From NCBI RefSeq assembly GCF_041146795.1, contig NC_135169.1:9394764-9458763 (forward strand): a DNA stretch of 64,000 bases, given 5' to 3'. Made by a program: the position numbers and the translations under genes. A model generated the notes under the pieces. It saw only the letters and a program-made list of their open reading frames with translations, did no database searches and was not told the DNA's origin. This DNA is from Maylandia zebra. Taxonomy: Eukaryota; Chordata; Actinopteri; Cichliformes; Cichlidae. Below, one piece after another: positions 56,301 to 64,000 of this stretch. Within the stretch, counting starts at the first letter, position 1; every line of letters starts with the position of its first letter.

Positions 56301-57311
56301 TTGTAAGCGTTCTGACTCTTCCGCAGTCATACAGGGTTTACCACATAATAAATGAATTTGTTCAATTAGATTTTTCTGTTCACATACGCGTAGGGCAGAC
56401 ACTTTCTTTCCCGTTTCTATAGCTAATTGTTTCACACTATATTTAAACCATTCCCATTTACTGACATTAGTCATGCTCATATAGTTAATTTCTGATTTAA
56501 GTTTTTTAACTTGTTTACAAAAGTCTTCGTTTTGTAATAAACTATTGTTAAATTTCCATATGTTGTCAGATCTTTGTTGTTTACGTAGAGATAATAAGAG
56601 ACTTGTCAGACAATGATCAGTAAGTGGGGTTGACTGGGTCTCACATTTCGTAACATATGATGATACTGTTTGGGAGACAAGCCAATAATCTAATCTTGAA
56701 CATACGTTTTTATTTGATGGACTAAACCAAGTATATTTCTTCGTATTTGGGTTTGTCATCCTCCAATAATCGATCATATTGGTTGTCGTACAAAAGTCAC
56801 AAATAATGCTATCGTGTTCTGGTTGATTTCCTCTTTGTGGTTGTCTGTCAAGCCATGAGTTAGGAGCCAGGTTAAAATCGCCTCCAGTTATTACCTGGGT
56901 AGAACCATATGTAGTACTCCACTTTGCAATTAATTTACTTAAGTTAGACATCATATTTCTATTTAGCGACCTGTTATTGTATCCATACACGTTAATAAGA
57001 ATAATTTTCTGTTCACAGACTTCTACCAACACCATGATCCAATGCCCCATTCCGTCGCTTTTATGATCAATAACTCTCCCTGCAAATTTGTTGAATAAGA
57101 TCATAACTCCTGCTGAGTGAGTAGTACCATGTGAATAAAGAATACTATCTCCCCATTGATGTTTCCAAAATGTTTCCTCTTCCTTACCAGAATGTGTTTC
57201 TTGTAAAAACAAAATGTTTGCCTTAATTTCCTTGCAGAATAAAAACATGGCCTTACGTTTGACATTGTTTTTTAGGCCTCGAACATTTAAGGAACTTAAT
57301 AGAACAGCCAT
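53311..57311 (-). mobile_element. L1-type LINE, intact ORF2, ORF1 not seen
   Basis: The 3' end is an A-rich tail (poly-T on the plus strand, 53311-53322). The body is a full ORF2 on the minus strand. No ORF1 frame was found upstream (57312-58000), so the element is 5'-truncated or belongs to a group without a recognisable ORF1. The 5' limit is set conservatively at the ORF2 start. Confidence 0.8.
53604..57311 (-). CDS. L1/Tx1-type ORF2: endonuclease-reverse transcriptase, 1235 codons
   Basis: The N-terminal APE-type endonuclease (about 1-240) has LNVRGL, FLQETHSG, TGGDFNLAPNS, SRLDYWLVS and LTDHCLTSLL, keeping the metal- and DNA-binding residues of the fold. The RT domain (about 450-760) shows GKSPGIDGLTIEFYK, WRPITLLCNDYK, IDFFKAFDSIDHNF, GIRQGCPISPKLF and the catalytic FADDTVIFL. 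The C-terminus has a Cys motif, CGFC...HLFFSC (about 1135-1150). Together these nick target DNA and prime reverse transcription. The frame is continuous with an ATG start (MAVLLSSLNVRG) and a normal length for L1-like ORF2. No disabling change was seen, so it may encode an active enzyme. Confidence 0.93.
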   Translation of the reverse strand: MAVLLSSLNVRGLKNNVKRKAMFLFCKEIKANILFLQETHSGKEEETFWKHQWGDSILYSHGTTHSAGVMILFNKFAGRVIDHKSDGMGHWIMVLVEVCEQKIILINVYGYNNRSLNRNMMSNLSKLIAKWSTTYGSTQVITGGDFNLAPNSWLDRQPQRGNQPEHDSIICDFCTTTNMIDYWRMTNPNTKKYTWFSPSNKNVCSRLDYWLVSQTVSSYVTKCETQSTPLTDHCLTSLLLSLRKQQRSDNIWKFNNSLLQNEDFCKQVKKLKSEINYMSMTNVSKWEWFKYSVKQLAIETGKKVSALRVCEQKNLIEQIHLLCGKPCMTAEESERLQSLQNKLDEVYLIKAKGAYVRSRAKWIEHGEKNSSYFYSLEKRRQTKKKITKLSKDGTIIEEPNKISEEINMFYSNLYKSRTEKENADIFFDMIKDQVKKLEEDDKTWLEEDLKISELDTALKQMKNGKSPGIDGLTIEFYKTFWQDIKDLLFNGFLDCLKNEELSPTTKTGLITLLPKPNKDLQMLDNWRPITLLCNDYKLLALVYANRLKSVLTKLIDECQSAFIKGRQIHNNIRLILDMIDYRSFINSESLILFIDFFKAFDSIDHNFLFRSLELFGFGNKFCKVIKLFYKQIYSYVSLNPGITSRIDIFCGIRQGCPISPKLFILCTQLMAYLIVNHSDIEGINIFDIELKISQFADDTVIFLKDKSILKKALNVISIFSKASGLCLNLKKCELLPLYDCLENSMRTIPVKNEVKYLGIYLDKDINTRESKNLKDKIDGMSKTLNHWLTRDITIFGRNLLSKSEGVSKMVYPAYSLYITPKSIKKINSIIYQFIWRNKTHYIKKSQLVKDYAKGGIKSIDFQSMVGVFKINWIKAFLLKPDSIWFHIPKNIFKKVGGLDFLLKCGFDILKLPVKLSEYHKQVLSYWKMVFAHNFSPHCSTLWNNRTITINKKSLFVEEWFEKNIIFITDLLDERGQFLSVGVFNAKFNIQCSLREYDKVCKAIPLPLLSLIQGYLYYSKAQICLPSLHLNQIPLTDKNCNNKTMNKIFKNKLFHDFNSNTKLKGSNVKITNKYTHFLKWPIPPKVKEMQFKIINGYYPAAEMLKKRFGFEVEPCGFCSQNAESIDHLFFSCSVTTDFWQDLVDWLSIRIDGMTPLTLTQVLYNNGDPSKELSMLHKVVIIMGKYHIHKCKWKSKRPSLTVLKIELKSFLSSLELLRDSCKEAALICDNGTQSLSF

Positions 57312-58176
57312 CTATAAGATAAAGAAAAAACAAAAACAAAAACGCAAGAACAAAATACAAAACAAGAACAGTAACGGCTTCCTTGGCACTTACTAGAAGA
57401 AAAAAAAGTGCTTGAAGGAGGAATAAGCCTAGTGTCCTACCTATGTAATCATAACAGTACTCCGACCCTATCACAGTACTACCCCTTTATATATGCGGCA
57501 ATTTTAGCTCTGGATAGCTCACATTTAACTACGACTTTGCTTTTTGACCCTCTCCTATTTTTTATTTGTGTATTTTTAACAGATATGTATATATAAACAT
57601 ATATACACATACATACCCACATTTTTTGGTTAACTTGTAGTGACTTCTTCAAGTGCATCTCACAGATCGATCCTTTTACCGTCTATTATTGCATAACCCT
57701 CCTTTAGGAACGCTCCTTTTGTACGGATCGGGTAGTGACAGCCTCTGTGGAGCTCCACAGTAACCGGATACACGTGACCTCCACACTAACCGGAAACACG
57801 TGACCTCCACAGTAGCCGTAAACACGCATGGATACCGTGGAAGTCTTGCAGGTTGATCGCAAAGGTTGGGACAGAGTCTTTCTTAAATAAATTTGCCGTT
57901 AGTGATTTCATAATTCTAGGAATCATCTAGTTTTCGTACAATGATCATGTTGCCACTTTTTTTGCGTTACAACAACATTCCTTCTTGTTTTAATGTTTTT
58001 TCATCGTGCTCCATGGCAGAGAAACACACAGATCAATATCTCATTGTCGGCACTGGGTCAAGCTGTTGTAGGTAAGTACATGCATTGTCTCATGACCAGA
58101 ACGCTACCATTGTTTACATGTTAGGTTTGTTCCTATCTGTGAGTATATTCTTTTCTTTGTGTACCTAGCCCCACAG
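57312..58176. other. region upstream of L1; tandem repeats at 57745-57830
   Basis: 57312-57740 is AT-rich and non-coding. 57745-57760 is a perfect 16-bp palindrome (CTGTGGAGCTCCACAG). It overlaps three 26-bp tandem units (57753-57830), two of which contain the E-box CACGTG. A possible short first exon of the protease relic (MAEKHTDQYLIVGTGS at 58013-58070, GTAAGT donor) is unproven. Confidence 0.5.
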
Positions 58177-59614
58177 GTGTGCAATAAACCCAGAGAAATC
58201 ACTGAAACGGTGTTGAACCCAGCACCTTCAATGTCTGGTGACACTGGTAAAATTTCTTATTTTGAATAGTGATTGTCATATATAGGTGAAATAATAATCT
58301 TGCATTCATTATCTTGTTGTAGTTGATGGCTCATAAACGAATTTGTTACATGCTGTTTCAAATGAATTTCCTTCTATAGATAGTGCTTATTTTTCTTGCA
58401 TTTGTATGCATTTAATGTGCATTCTATGTAGTGTTTTGTCTGAAACCTGTTAAAATCCCTATAGGACCTCAGGAAAGAGTTGACAACAAGAAAGCCAACA
58501 GAAGGTCTCAACAGATGCAACTTTTCCTGACCTGTGTGGACCACCGTGCGAAGCTCTGACAAAGCCTGAGAACATTTTGGCCAGCCGTTCATTGTGGTGT
58601 TTTGTACCGCACCCTGGCCAACAACAGCTTGTATGTTAAAGTTTTCAGATGTTGCAAAGTGCAACTTTTAGTGCTTATCTGATTTGGTCATCCACAGTCT
58701 ATGACACCTCTCTGTTTTTTTAGCTCAACTATGTTCTGGACATCAGCAGACCCAAAGATGAGCTGATTGTTGAAACGTCTTCTGGATGCCTCATGCGGGC
58801 AGACTTTTGGACACTGGGTTTAAACAAACAAATGGAATCGACTGTAAGTATTTTTTTTCTATGAATATGAAATAATAAAGTGTACATTCATTTTTTTCAT
58901 GATTTTTTCTGTTTCAGATTGGAAATGGCTGTTTTGAGCTTATCACTAAAATTGTCCAGTCAAAGGTACTGTATGTTGTATATGATGATTGTCAAGCTTT
59001 AATTTAGAGAGTTGTTGTTTTAAATGTTTTTGTTTACATTCTAGGGGATAAGCATTTACATAGAAAATCTGTATGTCACCCGGACTTGGCTTGCACCCTA
59101 TGGCTGTGATCCATTGCAGTCCTTTCCTGTAAGTGTACCGTCCTTTAAAGAAACAAGCAAGTAATCCAAATGATTTTTTTTTATAACTTTGGTGAGAGTT
59201 CATATACAGGATACTTAAAAAACAATTCTGTTTCAGACTGATGCTCAGAGGATGGACATCATAGTTCTCCCTCTCTGGACACCTGGTCATTTCCAGTTGT
59301 GTGTAAGTCTTGTTTTTTGACACGTACAAACTGTTAGAATTTTTCTATGTGTCTGAGATGTATTCAAGCTTTTATGACGCAGTTTCAAAAGTCTTTGATT
59401 GTGATCGCTTGCAATGACATTGTTTTCAGGTTTGAAGTCATGGCTAACTGTCTTTTAGGTACTGAAGCCACCTCAAAGAGAAATCCTCTTTCTTGACCCA
59501 ATAAACACCAAGGCAGGATTTGGTGGCCAACAATATGTTTCACTTTTGAGGTCACATTTTTATAAGCATTTTTGGTTTGTTCCGGAGTTTTCAGGAACCT
59601 GTTCAGTGTTCCAG
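58177..59614 (+). pseudogene. Ulp1/SENP-like cysteine protease gene fragment
   Basis: Seven consecutive exons with GT-AG ends: 58177-58246, 58465-58630, 58724-58843, 58918-58965, 59045-59128, 59237-59302, 59459-59614. Phases agree throughout if one base is missing in the second (stop TGA near 58557; the 166-bp length is one short). The downstream five exons give a continuous 158 codons: YVLDISRPKDELIVETSSG, ENLYVTRTWLAP, IIVLPLWTPGHFQLC, EILFLDPIN. The spacing of WTPGHFQLC (His) and FLDPIN (Asp) matches the His-Asp part of C48 (Ulp1/SENP) proteases, which cleave SUMO-like modifiers. The Cys-containing exon is not seen: 59615 onward is occupied by a repeat and the BEL element. It could be a host gene relic or a transposon-borne protease (KDZ-type elements carry Ulp1 domains). 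Confidence 0.62.
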
Positions 59615-59693
59615 GTTAAGTGCATCCCAGATCATGTTCTGCTGATCTTGAGTGTTCACACATACAGTACACTCACATGCTTTTTTTATAAAC

Positions 59694-60015
59694 TATATCA
59701 GCAAGTTTCTGTGTGGAGTTTGCATGTTCTCCCCGTGTTTGCGTGGGTTCTCTCCGGGTACTCCGGCTTCCTCCCACCGTACAAAGACATGCAGCTTGTG
59801 GGGATAGGTTAATTGGATAATCCAAATTGTCACTAGGTGTGAATGTGAGTGTGAATGGTTGTCTGTCCCTGTGTGTTGGCCCTGCGACAGACTGGCGACC
59901 TGTCCAGGGTGTACCCCGCCTCTCGCCCTATGACAGCTGGGATAGGCTCCAGCGACCCTGAAAAGGATAAGCGGAAGCGAATGGATGGATGGATGGATGG
60001 ATGGATATATCAGCA
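59694..60015 (+). mobile_element. retroposed repeat with GGAT tail and 10-bp target duplication
   Basis: TATATCAGCA occurs at 59694-59703 and 60006-60015. The 302 bp between hold a common fish repeat (TTTGCATGTTCTCCCCGTG, GGTTCTCTCCGGGTACTCCG, AGACTGGCGACCTGTCCAGG, CTGGGATAGGCTCCAG) ending in GGAT units. Probably a LINE 3' end or a SINE mobilised by a LINE. Confidence 0.82.
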
Positions 60016-60625
60016 TGATTGTTATGCCCTTGAGTCAAAAGTCAGCGGTTGGTGTGTGTGCTGATTGAGCCACATAAGCAGAGTGATAAATAAGCTCAGA
60101 GTGAGACATCATTTCCACAAGAGATCTTTGTATCCTATGTGCGGAAATGGAGCGAGGGAGCGTCCTGTTCACTAACCTATCTTTGATGTACCCTTTCGCT
60201 TATGATGTCGTGAAAAAGTGCTCCGGCAGTTATTAAATAGGGACTAGTTCATGTTCACGCTAAGAGTGCTCTACACGTTCGCACCTTGGAAAATGTTCGT
60301 CTTTGTGAGTATTGACATGTGTAGAGACAGTCGTTATGTGTGTTTACATGGAGCGAACTGTATGCTGATGTAATGTACATGTTAAGCTAGGCTAATCGGC
60401 AAGTTGTTATTAAGATGTGTGTTAACCAGCGATTCATTTTCATTTTTTCTCATGTTCTAGTTATATAAAAACAAGAAAGTCAAGCCTTGTGTGGAAGACC
60501 TCTTCTATTTGTTCGCTAGCTGTCTAACCTCACAGGGTCACGTGTCGTGAGGGCAGCATAGTAAAAAGACGAAGGAAAAGACGCCTACTCAGCGGGTTCA
60601 AACATACAGAGCTACTTTAAGCAAC
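60016..60625 (+). repeat. probable 5' LTR and leader of BEL/Pao element
   Basis: Non-coding sequence directly upstream of the BEL/Pao frame, with a TATA-like TTATATAAAA at about 60461-60470. LTR borders cannot be set without the 3' LTR, which is outside the window. The LTR may start as early as about 59636, in which case the repeat at 59704-60005 is inside it. The primer site was not identified. Confidence 0.5.
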
Positions 60626-63600
60626 ATGAGTCTACGCTCAGGAAGAAATTACCTAAAAGACTACGCTGCTGAAGAGCTAGACGAAGCAGCCGGTGGTGAA
60701 CAGCAACCAGACGTTGCCACTCAACCAGCTACAACGCAGCAACGGTCTCAACCATTCGACACCAAGTCGCAGCAATCCAGAACCTCGACAAGGCGTTCTC
60801 AACGGACATCCTCATCAATAGCTTCTGCAGCTGCAAGGGCCTACGCCAAAGCTCAAGCAGCACGAGCTCAACTGGCCTTCGCTGAAAAGGAAGCTAATGC
60901 AATGAAACAGAGAGCTGAACTGGATGCTCATCTACATGTCCTCCAGTGCCAAAAAGCAATAGCCGCAGCTGAAGCAGAGGCCTCAGCCTATGAAGAAGCA
61001 GAGATTCAGAGCGGGGAGCTCTACGGAGAACTTTGTGAGGAAGCTGAGCCCATCAGTACAGTGCACCGCACTAACGAATATGTTCAACAACAATGTGAGT
61101 TACTCTACCCAGACACTCAGCACGACTCAGCACAGCCTCCTAAAGGAAATTGCAATGAAGTAGATGCACAAGACAGTACACAAATAACTAATCCTTTTAT
61201 AACCAACACTCAGACGAAAACACCACCTGTAAATAGAGAAAGGAAACAGGAGCAAACAGTGAACACTGGTGTAGTCGACACGTACTGGTCCAACTCCACA
61301 AAGCACACCCCCAACCTTAACAACTGTGTACCTGAATCAAGTGAAATGCAACAGTTTGCAAAATACCTAATTCGCAAAGAACTAGTCAGCACAGGTCTTT
61401 TGCAATTTGATGACAAACCTGAAAACTATTGGGCATGGAAAACCTCATTCATCAGCGCAACCAAAGACCTAAATTTGTCTCCAAGAGAGGAATTAGACTT
61501 GCTAACAAAATGGTTGGGTCCAACATCATCCGAACAGGCTAAGCGCATTCGTGCTGTACACACCCTCAATCCTGCTGCAGGTGCGAAGATGGTCTGGCAA
61601 CGCCTTGAAGAGTGCTACGGCTCACCTGAGGCTATTGAGGACGCACTCTTAAAAAAGGTAGAGGACTTTCCCAAACTCACAAACAAAGACAATGTTAAGC
61701 TGCAGGAACTTAGTGACATCTTATTGGAGCCACAGTGTGCTAAACAAGATGGTGCACTCCCAGGACTTGCTTACCTGGACACAGCTAGAGGAGTCAGGCA
61801 AATAGTGGAAAAACTTCCCTTCAACCTACAGGAAAAGTGGACAACTGTAGGAACACAGTACAAGGACACTCATAGTGTGTCATTTCCTCCTTTCTCAGTT
61901 TTCACACAATTTGTCCAGCGGCAAGCGAAAATGAGGAATGACCCAAGCTTTGCTATGTCCAAGGCCAACACCCATGTCCCTTCTCCCCCAACAGAAAAAC
62001 TGAGGTCTTATAGTCGCAAACCTACTGTGTCAGCACACAAAATGGACATTACGGCAGAGTCGGACCAGAATAATCTCAGTCCAAAGAAAATGGAGGAACC
62101 GGACCGCCAGTGCCCAATCCACAAAAAACCACAGCTCTTTAGAGACAAAACTATTGAAGAAAGACAAGCCTATCTCAAAGAGCACCACATATGCTACAGA
62201 TGCTGTGGGTCTGTCCAACACATTGCAAAAAACTGTAAAGCAATGGTTAAGTGTATTGAATGTGACAGCCTTAAACACTTATCTGCAATGCATCCTGGTC
62301 CTACTCTTGCCCCTAAGAGTACTACACCAGGAAACAACGACAATGAAGAGCAAATCGAGAGCTCACCTTCAGTCGAGTCGAAGTGCACAGAGGTATGTGG
62401 CCAAGGTGATAGCCCACGTTCATGTTCTAAGATCAGTTTGGTCAAAGTGTATCCCGCAGGCCAAAAAGAGAGAGCTATAAAAATGTATGCAGTAATAGAT
62501 GATCAGTCCAACAGGTCACTGGTTAAGTCAGAGTTTTTCAGCCTTTTCAAAATCAATGCCAAACCCACTCCATACACCTTAAAGACTTGCTCTGGCAGAG
62601 AACAAACCTCAGGTAGGAGAGCCGTAAACTTCTTCCTCGAGTCTTTGGATGGAGAAGTCAACATCCAGCTACCCCCTTTAATTGAATGTGACTCTGTGCC
62701 GGACAATAGATCTGAAATACCCTCTCCAGAGATTGCCCAGCATCACCCACATCTTCTTCCAGTGACAGATAACATCCCACCTGTCGACCACCACGCCCCA
62801 ATCCTTTTACTCCTTGGAAGGGACGTCATCAGGGTCCATAAGGTACGTGAGCAAATCAACGGACCCAATGATGCACCATACGCCCAAAGGCTAGACCTGG
62901 GTTGGGTTATTGTGGGGGAGGTGTGTTTAGGAAAAGCGCACAGTCAGTCAGAGGTCAATGTCTATAAAACACACACCTTAGATAATGGACGTGCATCCTA
63001 TTTTGAGCCTTGCCCAAACACAATTCACGTTAAAGAGAATTATGGGGTCACTATGAATGCAACCTGCATCACAGATGATTTGGGACACTCTGTGTTTGTT
63101 AGATCTGAGGGTGATAACAAACAAGCCATGTCTATCGACGACAGAGCATTCCTGACAATAATGGACAGTGAAGTTTATCAAAACCAAGAGAACAGCTGGG
63201 TTGCACCTTTACCCTTTCGCTCACAGAGAAGGAGGCTCCCTGACAACAGAGAACAAGCCCTAAAACGCCTCTGCTCTCTCCGAAAGACTTTGGAAAAGAG
63301 ACCAGAAATGAAAGATCACTACATCCAATTCATGCAGAAAATGTTGGATAACGACCAAGCCGAGCCTGCCCCTCCTCTGCCACTAAATAAAGAACATTGG
63401 TATCTGCCCACGTTTGGGGTATACCACCCACAGAAGCCACAACAAATACGAATCGTGTTTGATTCAAGTGCAGAATGTGATGGAATTTCGCTCAATCAAG
63501 TGCTTCTTGGCGGACCTGATTTGAACAACTCCCTATTGGGAGTGCTGTTGCGCTTCCGCAAAGAGCCCATAGCCCTGACAGCCGATGTGCAGCAAATGTT

Positions 63601-64000
63601 TTACTGCTTCGTTGTGCGCGAAGACCACAGAGATTATCTCCGTTATCTGTGGTATGAGGACAATGACATTACAAAGAGCATAGTTGAGTTTAGAATGAAG
63701 GTCCACGTGTTTGGAAACAGCCCGTCACCTGCTGTTGCCATCTACTGCATGAGACAGGCAGCACAGCAGGGAGAACGAGAACACGGATCTGATGCAAGAC
63801 AGTTTGTTGAGCGTCAGTTTTATGTTGACGATGGTCTCACATCAGTCGCCACGCCAGAGGAAGCAATCAACCTGCTCACAAGAACGCAAAACATGTTGGC
63901 AGAGTCTAACTTGCGCCTCCACAAGGTGGCATCAAACTGCAGTCAAGTCATGGAAGCTTTCCATGTTGAGGATCGTGCAAAGGACCTGAAAGATTTAGAC
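60626..64000 (+). CDS. gag-pol: BEL/Pao retrotransposon Gag-Pol, single open frame, partial
   Basis: From ATG 60626 (MSLRSGRNYLKDY) the frame stays open for 1125 codons to the window edge, which cuts it off inside pol. The N-terminal part is Ala/Gln/Glu-rich and coiled-coil-like (about 65-140), then a Gag core (NYWAWKTSFISATKDL, MVWQRLEECYGSPEAI). Zinc knuckles follow (C523-X2-C-X5-H-X4-C, then CIECDSLKHLSAMH). The protease region has the active-site-like VIDDQSNRSL (D625-D626), where D-T/S-G would be canonical. The RT domain begins around WYLPTFGVYHPQKPQQIR and has ALTADVQQMFY and the catalytic YVDD at 1066-1069. This order and the RT type are BEL/Pao. Gag and Pol share one frame, so no shift is needed. 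RNase H and integrase should lie downstream. Confidence 0.9.
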   Translation, partial: MSLRSGRNYLKDYAAEELDEAAGGEQQPDVATQPATTQQRSQPFDTKSQQSRTSTRRSQRTSSSIASAAARAYAKAQAARAQLAFAEKEANAMKQRAELDAHLHVLQCQKAIAAAEAEASAYEEAEIQSGELYGELCEEAEPISTVHRTNEYVQQQCELLYPDTQHDSAQPPKGNCNEVDAQDSTQITNPFITNTQTKTPPVNRERKQEQTVNTGVVDTYWSNSTKHTPNLNNCVPESSEMQQFAKYLIRKELVSTGLLQFDDKPENYWAWKTSFISATKDLNLSPREELDLLTKWLGPTSSEQAKRIRAVHTLNPAAGAKMVWQRLEECYGSPEAIEDALLKKVEDFPKLTNKDNVKLQELSDILLEPQCAKQDGALPGLAYLDTARGVRQIVEKLPFNLQEKWTTVGTQYKDTHSVSFPPFSVFTQFVQRQAKMRNDPSFAMSKANTHVPSPPTEKLRSYSRKPTVSAHKMDITAESDQNNLSPKKMEEPDRQCPIHKKPQLFRDKTIEERQAYLKEHHICYRCCGSVQHIAKNCKAMVKCIECDSLKHLSAMHPGPTLAPKSTTPGNNDNEEQIESSPSVESKCTEVCGQGDSPRSCSKISLVKVYPAGQKERAIKMYAVIDDQSNRSLVKSEFFSLFKINAKPTPYTLKTCSGREQTSGRRAVNFFLESLDGEVNIQLPPLIECDSVPDNRSEIPSPEIAQHHPHLLPVTDNIPPVDHHAPILLLLGRDVIRVHKVREQINGPNDAPYAQRLDLGWVIVGEVCLGKAHSQSEVNVYKTHTLDNGRASYFEPCPNTIHVKENYGVTMNATCITDDLGHSVFVRSEGDNKQAMSIDDRAFLTIMDSEVYQNQENSWVAPLPFRSQRRRLPDNREQALKRLCSLRKTLEKRPEMKDHYIQFMQKMLDNDQAEPAPPLPLNKEHWYLPTFGVYHPQKPQQIRIVFDSSAECDGISLNQVLLGGPDLNNSLLGVLLRFRKEPIALTADVQQMFYCFVVREDHRDYLRYLWYEDNDITKSIVEFRMKVHVFGNSPSPAVAIYCMRQAAQQGEREHGSDARQFVERQFYVDDGLTSVATPEEAINLLTRTQNMLAESNLRLHKVASNCSQVMEAFHVEDRAKDLKDLD

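Overview
The window looks like teleost fish nuclear DNA. It is AT-rich, has spliced genes with vertebrate-type introns, and is packed with fish-type transposons (L2/Maui-like LINEs, hAT MITEs, piggyBac, Harbinger, Ty3 and BEL/Pao elements, a tRNA-derived SINE). A percomorph such as a cichlid is plausible, but the species cannot be fixed from sequence alone. All calls are by eye; no database was searched.

Two multi-exon host genes are well supported, both on the minus strand. The first is a Na,K-ATPase beta-2 subunit gene (atp1b2) with eight coding exons between 26591 and 38682. They join in phase to 288 residues, and a 10.4-kb first intron is filled with nested repeats. The second, 44671-50931 plus a likely non-coding first exon near 51925, encodes a 791-residue zinc-finger protein. 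Its N-terminal half resembles a fish family related to tyrosine-recombinase transposons, but two tiny exons stand where a catalytic domain would be expected. A third, broken gene (58177-59614, plus strand) encodes part of a Ulp1/SENP-like cysteine protease.

Layout. 1-11 kb: a piggyBac element with TTAA ends and a hAT MITE inside it, hAT and L1 relics, a long-TIR element, and a Harbinger element holding remnants of both of its genes. 11-15 kb: a LINE composite and a 1.8-kb hAT element. 15.3-21.7 kb: a complete Ty3/gypsy retrotransposon with identical-looking 386-bp LTRs, tRNA-Leu primer site, -1 frameshift signal, intact pol and a gag broken by one base. 22-26.5 kb: MITE, LINE and SINE fragments and a 24-bp minisatellite just downstream of atp1b2. 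26.6-38.9 kb: atp1b2 and its GC-rich promoter. 39-44.6 kb: mostly unassigned DNA, a 440-bp MITE, a 1.45-kb hAT element and an 82-bp insertion with a hammerhead-like fold. 44.7-52 kb: the zinc-finger gene. 53.3-57.3 kb: an L1-type element with an intact 1235-codon ORF2. 58-59.6 kb: the protease relic. 60-64 kb: a BEL/Pao element whose single gag-pol frame runs off the window.

I found no clear new multi-gene system. The strongest leads are the small hammerhead-like insertion with a 14-bp target duplication, the Ty3 frameshift signal and apparently knuckle-less Gag, the recombinase-derived gene without its catalytic part, a LINE composite shared by two loci, and an anonymous 137-bp insertion.
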